This document shows positions 23,373 through 29,611 of a stretch of 32,597 bases of DNA, one piece after another. The position numbers were made by a program, and so were the translations under genes. How positions within the stretch are numbered: the stretch's first letter is position 1; the number at the start of each line of letters is the position of its first letter. Location: assembly GCA_949282345.1 (NCBI GenBank), contig CASDOQ010000032.1, forward strand, positions 1-32,597. Direction: 5' to 3'. The stretch is from an uncultured bacterium (GTDB lineage Bacteria; Bacillota; Clostridia; Oscillospirales; CAG-272). Below the pieces are notes generated by a model. It saw only the letters and a program-made list of their open reading frames with translations. It had not been told where the DNA came from and made no database searches.

Positions 23373-23798
23373 ATGAAGATACTGGTCGTGGATGCGCAGG
23401 GCGGCGGGATCGGCCGCGCCGTGATCGCTTCCTTGCGTGAAAAATATCCGGGGATCGATCTGACTGCCGTCGGGACGAATGCGGCGGCCACGGCCGCCAT
23501 GCTCCGCGCGGGGGCGGACCGCGCCGCCACGGGAGAGAATGCCGTTGCGGTATGCGCCCGACGGGCGGACGTGATCATCGGGCCGCTCGGCATCGTGATC
23601 GCCGACGCGCTTCTCGGGGAGATCACGCCGCGCATGGCGACCGCGATCGGAGAAAGCGATGCGGTGCGCATCCTGATCCCCGTTAATCAGTGTAACAATA
23701 TCGTGGTCGGCGTGCCTGACACCGGGCTTTCCGGGTTGGTCGGGGCGGTGGTCGCACAGGTCGGGGCGCTCCTTGCAAAAAAAGCCGAAAGCTGTTGA
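23373..23798 (+). CDS. DUF3842 family protein
   Basis: The 141-aa protein starts MKILVVDAQGGGIGRAVIAS, a Rossmann-like nucleotide-binding opening with a GGGIG loop. It continues 'YPGIDLTAVGTNAAATAAML', ADVIIGPLGIVIADALLGEI and 'ILIPVNQCNNIVVGVPDTGL'. These stretches and the length fit DUF3842, a Clostridia family of unknown function. It is soluble and cytoplasmic. The conserved Asn-Gln-Cys-Asn segment near residues 107-112 could be a ligand or metal site; this is inference. The ATG follows GGGAGAGAATC. Its TGA stop lies within the -35 box of the next promoter, and the first terminator downstream is the attenuator at 23911-23949. Confidence 0.88.
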   Translation: MKILVVDAQGGGIGRAVIASLREKYPGIDLTAVGTNAAATAAMLRAGADRAATGENAVAVCARRADVIIGPLGIVIADALLGEITPRMATAIGESDAVRILIPVNQCNNIVVGVPDTGLSGLVGAVVAQVGALLAKKAESC

Positions 23799-23823
23799 CA
23801 AAAGCCTATCGATCGTGTAAAAT
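23795..23823 (+). promoter_or_regulatory. Promoter overlapping the DUF3842 stop codon
   Basis: TTGACA (23795-23800) contains the TGA stop codon of DUF3842 (23796-23798); after 17 bp comes TAAAAT (23818-23823). The predicted transcript starts near 23830. Confidence 0.8.
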
Positions 23824-23829
23824 AAAGGA

Positions 23830-23975
23830 AGATACGGTGGCAGGAAGCCTCCGCCCGCGCTGAAGCGCATCATCACAAAATGAAGACAATAAAAAGACAG
23901 ATATATCATGAAGGTATAGGCTCCCGCTACGGGGACGTATGCCTTTTTTACTTGCCGGGAGAAAAGGAGATCATC
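23830..23975 (+). ncRNA. Structured leader RNA with attenuator, class not recognised
   Basis: The predicted 146-base leader of the gene at 23976 has three helices. One is at 23836-23852 (GG-T-GGC, loop AGGAA, GCC-T-CC). The second is a perfect GCGC-TGAA-GCGC hairpin at 23857-23868. After an A-rich linker comes a terminator hairpin at 23911-23949. GGAAGCC (23843-23849) could instead pair with GGCTCCC (23919-23925) in the left terminator arm with one mismatch, and ATAC (23832-23835) with GTAT (23914-23917); this would be an antiterminator. I do not recognise a known riboswitch, T-box or protein-dependent leader. A leader peptide is not evident: the ATG at 23880 has no ribosome site. Confidence 0.6.
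23911..23949 (+). terminator. Intrinsic terminator inside the leader (attenuator)
   Basis: AAGGTATA (23911-23918) pairs with TATGCCTT (23938-23945) allowing one U-G. The inner CTCCCG (23921-23926) pairs with CGGGG (23930-23934) around a CTA loop, with two internal mismatches between the helices. Six T (23944-23949) follow. Only 26 bases separate it from the start codon at 23976, leaving no room for another promoter. Confidence 0.8.
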
Positions 23976-24401
23976 ATGGCTTGTTTTGCAGTCCCGGCCG
24001 CGGAGGCGGTCATCACTACCGTTGCGGAGCTCGTTCTGCGCTCGCGCGAAAAGAAAAACGCCCAAAAGGAAGAGAAGACCGAGGGGGCGGCGCTGACCCT
24101 GCGCGCCGAAAAGACCCCGTTCTCCCGCAAACTCGGCTGGCTGAACCGCCTTTTGTGGGGCGGCTCGTTCCTGCTGCTTTTTGAACATATCTGGCATGGG
24201 GAGGTCATTCCCTTCTTCCCGTTCCTGACCGGGGCGGCCAACCCCGCCGACGCCGCGGAGATGCTACATGAGATGGCGACCTCCGGCGTGGCCATGGCGG
24301 CGCTCGTGACGCTTTTCTGGCTCGCGATGCTGGGGGTCAGCACACTGGCGGGTCGCCGGAACGCTGCCGCCCGTCGCGCAGTCAAGGAGAAGCAGGAATG
24401 A
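23976..24401 (+). CDS. Membrane protein of unknown function (attenuated operon, gene 1)
   Basis: The 141-aa protein starts MACFAVPAAEAVITTVAELV, has a Lys/Glu-rich cytosolic stretch (about 27-54), and then two hydrophobic segments. The first contains 'LLWGGSFLLLFEHIWHGEVI' (about 62-81) and the second is at about 105-127. A polar segment between them reads PADAAEMLHEMATSG. His and Glu residues inside or next to the membrane segments (FEHIWHGE, LHE) are unusual and could hold a metal or haem; this is inference. I recall paired proteins of this type in Clostridia but no function. AAGGAG lies 6 bases before the ATG. The stop overlaps the next gene as ATGA. Expression depends on passing the attenuator. 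Confidence 0.82.
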   Translation: MACFAVPAAEAVITTVAELVLRSREKKNAQKEEKTEGAALTLRAEKTPFSRKLGWLNRLLWGGSFLLLFEHIWHGEVIPFFPFLTGAANPADAAEMLHEMATSGVAMAALVTLFWLAMLGVSTLAGRRNAAARRAVKEKQE

Positions 24402-24721
24402 CCCTGCTCGTTACCGCTTTTGCGGCGGTCATTTCCTTCATCCTCTGGTATCGGAAGGCTCCGCAGGACGAATGGAAGATCAGCTTTCTTTGCTGGATGT
24501 ATACCGGCGCTTCTCTCATGTGGCTGGTCGATGCGGTCGTGGAATATCTCTCGGTGGGCGCCGCGTATTTCACGCCCGCCCCCGCTGACCTGCTGAACGA
24601 TCTTTTCCTCGGTCTTTCGGTGATCCTGCTCGGGCTCTGCATCTGGGCGATCTTGCTGCTCATCCGTGACCCGCGCGGCGTGATCCGGAAAAGGAACGGC
24701 AGAGGCGGAAAAGAAGAATAA
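24398..24721 (+). CDS. Membrane protein of unknown function (attenuated operon, gene 2)
   Basis: The 107-aa protein has three hydrophobic segments: 1-18 (MTLLVTAFAAVISFILWY), about 28-51 (including ISFLCWMYTGASLMWLVDAV) and about 64-90 (DLLNDLFLGLSVILLGLC). A short basic tail (RKRNGRGGKEE) follows. Its ATG overlaps the stop of gene 1 by four bases, so the two products are made together and may form a small membrane complex. An acidic residue in the middle segment (LVDAVVEYL) and the LLND motif could be functional. No catalytic family is recognised. It is followed by a weak ACGC-GAAGA-GCGT-TTT hairpin near 24731, perhaps a partial terminator before larE. Confidence 0.78.
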   Translation: MTLLVTAFAAVISFILWYRKAPQDEWKISFLCWMYTGASLMWLVDAVVEYLSVGAAYFTPAPADLLNDLFLGLSVILLGLCIWAILLLIRDPRGVIRKRNGRGGKEE

Positions 24722-24858
24722 GATCTTTTACGCGAAGAGCGTTTTCCCATCGGGGGAAGTGAAGAAAAGGGCGGCGGTAATGCGGCCGCCGGTAAAAAAA
24801 GGGTCGGGTCTTGCCGGAAAATCGGAAGAGCGCCACGGCCCGCGCAGGAGAAGAGAAA

Positions 24859-25611
24859 ATGACACCCGAAGCATTCTTTGAGACTCATCCGCAGGTGGCG
24901 GTAGCCCTTTCGGGCGGAACCGACTCGGCTTATCTTCTGTATCTTGCCGCGCGGTACGCCGGGCGGGTCCGCGCCTATTTTGTCTTTGGCGCTTTTCAGA
25001 CCCCGCGCGATGCCGAAGACGCCCGGGCGGTCTGCCGGGAGCTTTCGGTCGGACTGACGGTCGTGCCGGTCGACGTGCTGGCCGTTCCGGCGGTGGTATC
25101 CAACCCGGCAGACCGCTGTTACCATTGCAAAAAACTGCTTTTCACCGCGCTTCGGACGGCGGCGGAGCGGGACGGCTTTCAGGTTCTTCTGGACGGGACG
25201 AACGCCTCCGATGACCTCGCCGACCGTCCGGGAATGCGCGCCCTCGCCGAACTCGGCGTGCTTTCGCCGCTACGTCTTTTCGGGCTGACGAAGACCGAGA
25301 TCCGGGCGCGCGCGCATGAAGCGGGACTGCCGGTATGGGATAAGCCTGCGGCCGCCTGCCTTGCCACGCGGATCCCGACCGGCGAGGTCATCACGTCCGA
25401 AAAACTGGCTGCCGTCCGGGAGGCGGAGGAGGCGCTTGCCCTTCTCGGCTTTTCGGATTTCCGGGTCCGCAGGGGCGCGGACGGCGGAGCGAAGATCCAG
25501 ATATGCCGGGAACAGTTCCCGCTGGCACTTGAAAAACGCCGACAGATCCTGCGGGCACTCCGGGGGAGTTTCTCCTCGGTAGTTCTCGATCTTGGGGGGA
25601 GAGACGAATGA
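24859..25611 (+). CDS. larE: ATP-dependent sacrificial sulfur transferase LarE
   Basis: LarE adenylates the carboxylates of the pyridinium-3,5-bisdicarboxylate mononucleotide and gives up cysteine sulfur to form the thiocarboxylates of the nickel-pincer cofactor. The 250-aa product has the PP-loop VAVALSGGTDSAYLLYLA (13-30), SNPADRCYHCKK (81-92) and 'KPAAACLATRIPTGEVIT' with Cys167 at the place of the sacrificial cysteine (Cys176 of Lactobacillus plantarum LarE). The single Cys at this site suggests the one-cysteine, self-consuming type rather than the [4Fe-4S] three-cysteine type; Cys87 and Cys90 (CYHC) are also present. The ATG at 24859 follows AGGAGAAG; the in-frame TTG at 24811 has no site. 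It overlaps larB by four bases. Confidence 0.93.
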   Translation: MTPEAFFETHPQVAVALSGGTDSAYLLYLAARYAGRVRAYFVFGAFQTPRDAEDARAVCRELSVGLTVVPVDVLAVPAVVSNPADRCYHCKKLLFTALRTAAERDGFQVLLDGTNASDDLADRPGMRALAELGVLSPLRLFGLTKTEIRARAHEAGLPVWDKPAAACLATRIPTGEVITSEKLAAVREAEEALALLGFSDFRVRRGADGGAKIQICREQFPLALEKRRQILRALRGSFSSVVLDLGGRDE

Positions 25612-26375
25612 ATCCGATCGAAGAGATCCTGTATGCCGTGCGCGACCGGGAAATGACCCCGGAAGAAGCGTTGCTGAAACTGAAAAAAGAGCCGTTTGAG
25701 GATATCGGATACGCGAAGGTCGACCTGCATCGGGCTGTCCGGCAGGGAAGGCCGGAGGTGATCTACGGTGCGGGAAAAACGCCGGAGCAGATCGCGGGGA
25801 TCGTCGATTCCATGCGGAAAAACCGACAGGAACAGATTCTCATTACCCGCCTTGACCCGTCCGCCGCCGAGATCCTTTCCGCAAGTCTGCCGCTTTCTTA
25901 CCGGCCGGAGGGAAGGATCGGGTTGATCGGGAACATGCCGGAGCCGGACGGGAACGGGACGGTTGCCGTCCTCACCGCCGGAACGAGCGATATACCGGTC
26001 GCCGAGGAGGCCGCGATCACGGCCGAATTTTACGGCAACCGGGTCACACGCCTCTATGACGTCGGGGTCAGCGGACTGCACCGTCTGCTTTCGCATCTCG
26101 ATGAGATCATGGGCGCCTCGGTCATCATTGCCATTGCGGGGATGGAGGGGGCGCTGGCCAGCGTCGTCGGCGGGCTTGCCGACTGCCCGGTCATCGCCGT
26201 GCCGACCAGCGTCGGCTACGGGACGGCTTTCGGCGGGATGACCGCCCTTCTTTCGATGCTCAATTCCTGCGCCAGCGGGGTGTCGGTCGTCAATATCGAC
26301 AACGGCTTCGGCGCGGGGTATCTCGCCGGGATGATCAACCACGGAGGAAAAAAAGATGAAGACCCTCTATCTTGA
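25608..26375 (+). CDS. larB: Pyridinium-3,5-biscarboxylic acid mononucleotide synthase LarB
   Basis: LarB carboxylates nicotinic acid adenine dinucleotide at C5 and releases AMP, the first step of nickel-pincer nucleotide synthesis. The 255-aa product has the helical N-terminus (EEILYAVRDREMTPEEALLK), 'PEVIYGAGKTPEQIAGIVDS' (about 49-68), and the PurE-like carboxylase core. That core includes LTAGTSDIPVAEEAAITAEF (about 121-140), IAIAGMEGALASVVGGLADC and PVIAVPTSVGYG. The GTSD and SVGYG motifs are those of the AIR-carboxylase fold. It overlaps larE by ATGA at its start and larC by 20 bases at its end, so the three are translated from one message. Confidence 0.95.
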   Translation: MNPIEEILYAVRDREMTPEEALLKLKKEPFEDIGYAKVDLHRAVRQGRPEVIYGAGKTPEQIAGIVDSMRKNRQEQILITRLDPSAAEILSASLPLSYRPEGRIGLIGNMPEPDGNGTVAVLTAGTSDIPVAEEAAITAEFYGNRVTRLYDVGVSGLHRLLSHLDEIMGASVIIAIAGMEGALASVVGGLADCPVIAVPTSVGYGTAFGGMTALLSMLNSCASGVSVVNIDNGFGAGYLAGMINHGGKKDEDPLS

Positions 26376-27639
26376 CTGCGGCATGGGTGCCGCCGGGGAT
26401 ATGCTTGCCTCGGCTCTCTTTGAATTATTGCCCGACCCCGATGCGCTCCTTGCGGAACTGAATGCCCTGGGGATCCCCGGGGTGCGCTATGCCCGGGAGA
26501 GCGCCTGCCGGTGCGGGATCACCGGGACGCGCCTGCGGGTCAGCGTTTTCGGCCGGGAGGAGGCTTGTGACTGCCCGGACGGACAGGCTCATATCCATGA
26601 CCATGAACACGATCATGGCCACGACCATGGCCACGACCACGACCATGACCACGGGCACGAAGATCACCATGAACACAGCCACACCGGGCTGAAAGAGGTC
26701 GAATCTCTCGTTGCGGGGATGGCCGTCGGCGCACGGGTAAAGGAGAATATCCTTTCGGTCTATCGCGCGATCGCCGCGGCCGAAGGGCGGGTACACGGTC
26801 TGCCGGCCGACCGGGTCCATTTCCACGAGGTCGGGAGTCTGGATGCCGTGGCGGATATTACGGCGGTCTGTCTGCTGATCGAAAAGATCGCTCCCGACGA
26901 GGTGATCGCCTCTCCGGTGCGGACAGGTTACGGGCAGATCCGATGCGCGCACGGGATCCTGCCGGTCCCGGCTCCGGCCACCGCCGAACTTTTGCGCGGC
27001 ATCCCGATCTATGGAGGAGAGTTTGCTGGGGAGATGTGTACGCCCACGGGGGCGGCGCTCCTTTCGCATTTTGTCACCCGGTTCGGAGAGATGTCGATCA
27101 TGGCGACAGAGGCGATCGGGTACGGCATGGGAACGCGCGAATTCCCGGCGGCAAACTGCGTGCGTGCCTTCCTCGGCGAGACCGACGGGCAGGGAGATTG
27201 CGTGACCGAACTCTGCTGTAACCTCGACGATATGACCGGGGAAGAGATCGGCTTTGCCACCGAGGCCTTGATGAACGCCGGCGCGCTGGACGTTTATACC
27301 GTTCCCGTGGGGATGAAAAAAGGCCGCCCCGGCATCCTGCTCACGGTACTCTGCCGGCAGGCGGCGCGCGAAGAAACCGCCCGGCTGATCTTCCGCTATA
27401 CCGACACCCTCGGCATCCGGGAGCGGCTCTGCCGCCGGTATCGGTTAGACAGGCGGGAAGAGATCCGGCACACACCGGCGGGGGAAGTGTCGGTGAAGAT
27501 CTCCGAGGGGTACGGCATCCGGCGGGAAAAGACCGGCTATGAGGATGCCGCCCGATTGGCGCGCGAGCGGGGGATCTCTTTGCGCGAAGCGCGAAAGCTT
27601 CTCGATAGCGGCGCGGGAGCCGATCCCGGAAAGAAATAA
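26356..27639 (+). CDS. larC: Nickel insertion protein LarC, His-rich, single reading frame
   Basis: LarC inserts nickel into the thiolated pincer nucleotide using CTP, making the mature cofactor. The 427-aa product starts LYLDCGMGAAGDMLASAL. A strongly His/Asp-rich stretch (about 79-109), repeating H-D-H-x-H, probably stores nickel. 'VHGLPADRVHFHEVGSLDAV' follows, then 'CTPTGAALLSHFV' (about 230) and a C-terminal CTP-binding half with NLDDMTGEEIGFA. In Lactobacillus plantarum LarC is split into LarC1 and LarC2 joined by a programmed frameshift; here both parts lie in one uninterrupted frame. GGAGG lies 9 bases before the ATG, inside the end of larB. Confidence 0.95.
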   Translation: MKTLYLDCGMGAAGDMLASALFELLPDPDALLAELNALGIPGVRYARESACRCGITGTRLRVSVFGREEACDCPDGQAHIHDHEHDHGHDHGHDHDHDHGHEDHHEHSHTGLKEVESLVAGMAVGARVKENILSVYRAIAAAEGRVHGLPADRVHFHEVGSLDAVADITAVCLLIEKIAPDEVIASPVRTGYGQIRCAHGILPVPAPATAELLRGIPIYGGEFAGEMCTPTGAALLSHFVTRFGEMSIMATEAIGYGMGTREFPAANCVRAFLGETDGQGDCVTELCCNLDDMTGEEIGFATEALMNAGALDVYTVPVGMKKGRPGILLTVLCRQAAREETARLIFRYTDTLGIRERLCRRYRLDRREEIRHTPAGEVSVKISEGYGIRREKTGYEDAARLARERGISLREARKLLDSGAGADPGKK

Positions 27640-27663
27640 GCCAAAGAGCGATGGAGGTTGCCG

Positions 27664-27969
27664 ATGGACGGAAGATCAGTCGGGGCGGAGGGGCTGACGG
27701 TCTTTTACGACGACCAGTGTCCGTACAGCCTGCAACGGGTGGAGGGGCTTTCCGCCTTCTGCACCGAGCGGGGGATCCCCGCTCGCTTCGTTCACGTCAC
27801 CTCGGCGGCTGAAGCCAAAGCACTCCCCTGCGTTTTCAATAACTGGGCCGTATTGTATAACGGGCGTTTTGAGACCCTGAATCAGATCGACGGAGCGGCT
27901 CTGGAAAAGATCATCCGCCGCGCCGGAAAAGAGAAAACGCCCGCACGATCCAAGAGCAAGCCGGAATAA
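27664..27969 (+). CDS. Small thioredoxin-fold (YoaP-like) protein in the lar operon
   Basis: The 101-aa protein reads LTVFYDDQCPYSLQRVEGLS, a beta-strand, a Cys-Pro-Tyr-Ser site and a helix as in thioredoxin and glutaredoxin folds. It continues with IPARFVHVTSAAEAKALPCV and 'FNNWAVLYNGRFETLNQID'. The cis-Pro-like position and FxNWAVLYNGRFxTxN text resemble the YoaP-like domain found at the C-terminus of some acetyltransferases; here it stands alone. Only the first Cys of the site is present, plus a second Cys before VFNN, so it may act as a monothiol carrier. It follows larC by 24 bases with GGAGG 7 bases before the ATG at 27664. A role in sulfur or redox supply to LarE is an inference from context. 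Confidence 0.72.
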   Translation: MDGRSVGAEGLTVFYDDQCPYSLQRVEGLSAFCTERGIPARFVHVTSAAEAKALPCVFNNWAVLYNGRFETLNQIDGAALEKIIRRAGKEKTPARSKSKPE

Positions 27970-27984
27970 AGCCGCATACCCGAT

Positions 27985-28240
27985 GCGAAAAGAGAGCAGA
28001 GCCCGGGCGACAGGATAAGTGATGTTTTTGCTTACGCAAAAGTGATGGTACTCACTTCGTTCGTAATGATGTTGCTCCCGTTGGTCGCAATGATGTGATG
28101 CTTGCCCACTGTGCCGAAGGCACAACATCATTGCCGTAGGCTACATCATTAGGCGAAGCCGACATCACTTGCCCGTAAGGACAAGCATCGTTCGGCAGAC
28201 CTGCTTTATCGCAGGTCGCCGTGATGCTCTCTCTTTTTTA
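27985..28240. repeat. Palindromic element made of many small hairpins
   Basis: The 327-base gap between 27969 and 28297 is mostly this element. Its ends are an imperfect inverted repeat: AAAAGAGAGCA...GGGCGAC (27988-28011) against the reverse complement of GTCGCC...TGCTCTCTCTTTTTT (28216-28239). Inside, short stems are joined by TGATG-type spacers in the left half (GTGATG, AATGATG) and by their complements in the right half (ACATCATT, ACATCACT). Stems include TTTTGC/GCAAAA, TTGC/GCAA, TGTGCC-GAA-GGCACA (28110-28124), GCC-GTA-GGC, GGC-GAA-GCC and GACCTGC/GCAGGTC (28197-28216). No gene is present. It resembles a mobile or regulatory palindromic repeat I recall from Clostridia genomes, without a name I can give. 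Confidence 0.8.
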
Positions 28241-28296
28241 GGCAATTTTGTAAAGTTATATTTTCAAATAATAGGCTTCCGGTAAACGATCTGCTC

Positions 28297-28746
28297 TCAG
28301 TCCCACGCAAAGGAATAACTGCCGCGGTGCTTCTCTGCCGTCAGACGGACGGTATAGGTGCCGCTCTCTCGCAGATAGACGGTAAAAGAAGTATTCCCGA
28401 GGGCGTTTCCCGTATAGGCAGGTTCCTGCCCGGGGAGCGAGACCGAAGCCGCAAGGCTTCCTTCCTCGGTCGTGACATTCAAGCGCAGGGCCAGGGTCTC
28501 TCCCGGATTTACCCGGATCTCATACTTCTTTTCCCCCGAGAGGAGGTCGTAGCGCGCCGAAAAAGAGGTGCTGTTCTGCTGGGATACGCAATTGACCGCC
28601 AGCACGCCGCCCTGTGGTTGGGAGCATCCCGCAAGCCCTGCCGAAAGCAGAAAAAGACAGAGCCAAAGAGGCAGAAGGGCGGAGGGCTTTCTCCTGGCGC
28701 AGGGAGTTTTTTTATGTCTTGATTCCAAACGGGGTTTTCTTCTCAC
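28297..28746 (-). CDS. Small lipoprotein of unknown function
   Basis: The 149-aa protein has a long basic N-terminus (MRRKPRLESRHKKTPCARRK), a hydrophobic segment PLWLCLFLLSAGLAGCS with lipobox L-A-G-C (Cys41), and a beta-rich domain. The domain's 'TLALRLNVTTEEGSLAASVS' and 'VYLRESGTYTVRLTAEKHRG' stretches look like one immunoglobulin- or CBM-like sandwich. It would be anchored on the outer membrane face. The start is GTG at 28746, 6 bases after a perfect GGAGG. It lies 55 bases downstream of ogt on the same strand, with no terminator between, so the two are probably cotranscribed. The function is not recognised. Confidence 0.8.
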   Translation of the reverse strand: MRRKPRLESRHKKTPCARRKPSALLPLWLCLFLLSAGLAGCSQPQGGVLAVNCVSQQNSTSFSARYDLLSGEKKYEIRVNPGETLALRLNVTTEEGSLAASVSLPGQEPAYTGNALGNTSFTVYLRESGTYTVRLTAEKHRGSYSFAWD

Positions 28747-28801
28747 GGTTTTCCTCCATCGTATCCTGTATTTTGTTTTTCCTGCGATGCGGATCCTCTT
28801 T

Positions 28802-29308
28802 TCACGGTGCGCCGGCTTCCAGAGAAAGAAGGGCGCGCTTGCGTTCGATGCCGCCGCTGTATCCCGTCAGTGCGCCGCCCGCCCCGGTGACGCGGTGGCA
28901 GGGGATCATCAGCAGGAGAGGATTCTGCCCGACCGCTCCGCCGACCGCCCGCGCCGAGACTTTGGCGAGTTGCAGATCTTTGGCGAGGCGGGCCGCCAGC
29001 TCGCCGTAGGTGACGGTTTTCCCGTAGGGGATCGTCAGGAGCAGTTTCCAGACGGCGTTCCGAAAAGCGGTGGAGGCGGTGCGCAGGGGAGGCGGCGCGC
29101 CGGGGTCGCGGCCGGAAAAATAGCGATCCAGCCATTCCCTTGCTTGGGAAAGAACCGAGGGGAGAGTTCCAAAGGCCCGGATATACCGCTCGGGAAGCGT
29201 GCTGCCGAAAGAACGCTGGCCGTCGAACCACAGGCCGACGAGCGCTCCTTCCTCCGCGGCCAGCGTCAAGGGACCGAGGGGCGACCGATAGCCGATCACA
29301 GTGATCAT
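28802..29308 (-). CDS. ogt: Methylated-DNA--protein-cysteine methyltransferase
   Basis: The 168-aa product repairs O6-alkylguanine by moving the alkyl group to its own cysteine and is then spent. It has an N-terminal domain (ITVIGYRSPLGPLTLAAEEG) and the C-terminal DNA-binding part: 'IPYGKTVTYGELAARLAKDL' (93-112), RAVGGAVGQNPLLLMIPCHRV with acceptor Cys137 in PCHRV, and GYSGG plus KRALLSLE at the end. The length and ending are those of Ogt/AGT rather than the AlkA or Ada fusions. The ATG at 29308 follows AAAGGAG by 5 bases; an in-frame upstream ATG at 29332 would place this site inside the gene. Confidence 0.96.
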   Translation of the reverse strand: MITVIGYRSPLGPLTLAAEEGALVGLWFDGQRSFGSTLPERYIRAFGTLPSVLSQAREWLDRYFSGRDPGAPPPLRTASTAFRNAVWKLLLTIPYGKTVTYGELAARLAKDLQLAKVSARAVGGAVGQNPLLLMIPCHRVTGAGGALTGYSGGIERKRALLSLEAGAP

Positions 29309-29397
29309 CTTTTCTCCTTTATCGGATGGCAAAAGCCGATGAATAAAAGGTTTTCTTTACGTTTTGCGAGGAATTGGACGATCTTTTCGCTTTTTTT

Positions 29398-29426
29398 ATT
29401 GTAGCACGCCCCGGCCTCGGTGTCAA
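29398..29426 (-). promoter_or_regulatory. Promoter of ogt
   Basis: On the minus strand TTGACA (29426-29421), 17 bp, TACAAT (29403-29398). The leader is about 83 bases and A/T-rich. Confidence 0.9.
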
Positions 29427-29432
29427 GTGTGC

Positions 29433-29464
29433 GGGCCCGGAAAGCCGAGGCGGGGAGAGCCGGC
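29433..29464. repeat. Intergenic repeat, diverged copy C
   Basis: GGGCCCGGAAAGCCGAGGCG and then GGGAGAGCCGGC resemble repeat copies A (18782) and B (20462), sharing the 3' core CGGGGAGAGCCGGC. It lies between the divergent ogt and GH31 promoters. Confidence 0.6.
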
Positions 29465-29514
29465 AAAAGCCGGAAGCGTGGCGGCAAAAAGAGGAGGAAA
29501 AGCCGAAACAGGGG

Positions 29515-29543
29515 TTGACATCAGAGGAAGAAAAGGGTAAAAT
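29515..29543 (+). promoter_or_regulatory. Promoter of the GH31 gene
   Basis: TTGACA (29515-29520), 17 bp, TAAAAT (29538-29543). The -35 and next bases (TTGACATCAG-x-GG) equal those of the FnIII-GH28 promoter at 20402 on the other strand. Confidence 0.88.
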
Positions 29544-29550
29544 CAGGGCA

Positions 29551-29573
29551 GGGAGGCCTGATCGCGGCCTCCC
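29551..29573 (+). other. 5'-end stem-loop of the GH31 mRNA
   Basis: GGGAGGCC (29551-29558), loop TGATCGC and GGCCTCCC (29566-29573) form a perfect 8-bp stem starting at the predicted transcription start. As RNA it would protect the 5' end; as DNA it is also an inverted repeat that could bind a repressor. Confidence 0.75.
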
Positions 29574-29611
29574 GACGGATATAGAACTTCAAGAATATGA
29601 AGGAGAACAGT

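Noticed and set aside
23830..23975. Known riboswitch class for the leader (cobalamin, manganese, guanidine, fluoride, ZTP, T-box)
   Set aside because: None of the conserved cores I remember for these classes could be found; only the general attenuator layout is supported.
23880..23976. N-terminal extension of the membrane protein, starting at ATG 23880
   Set aside because: The frame is open and joins the gene, but it has no ribosome site and would translate through the terminator hairpin. ATG 23976 has AAGGAG at ideal distance.
26356..27639. Programmed frameshift in larC, as in Lactobacillus plantarum
   Set aside because: Both halves lie in one uninterrupted frame, so no frameshift is needed.
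28021..28240. CRISPR-like array of repeats and spacers
   Set aside because: The repeated parts are only 6-8 bases, orientation flips in the middle, and the variable parts are self-complementary hairpins. No cas genes are nearby.
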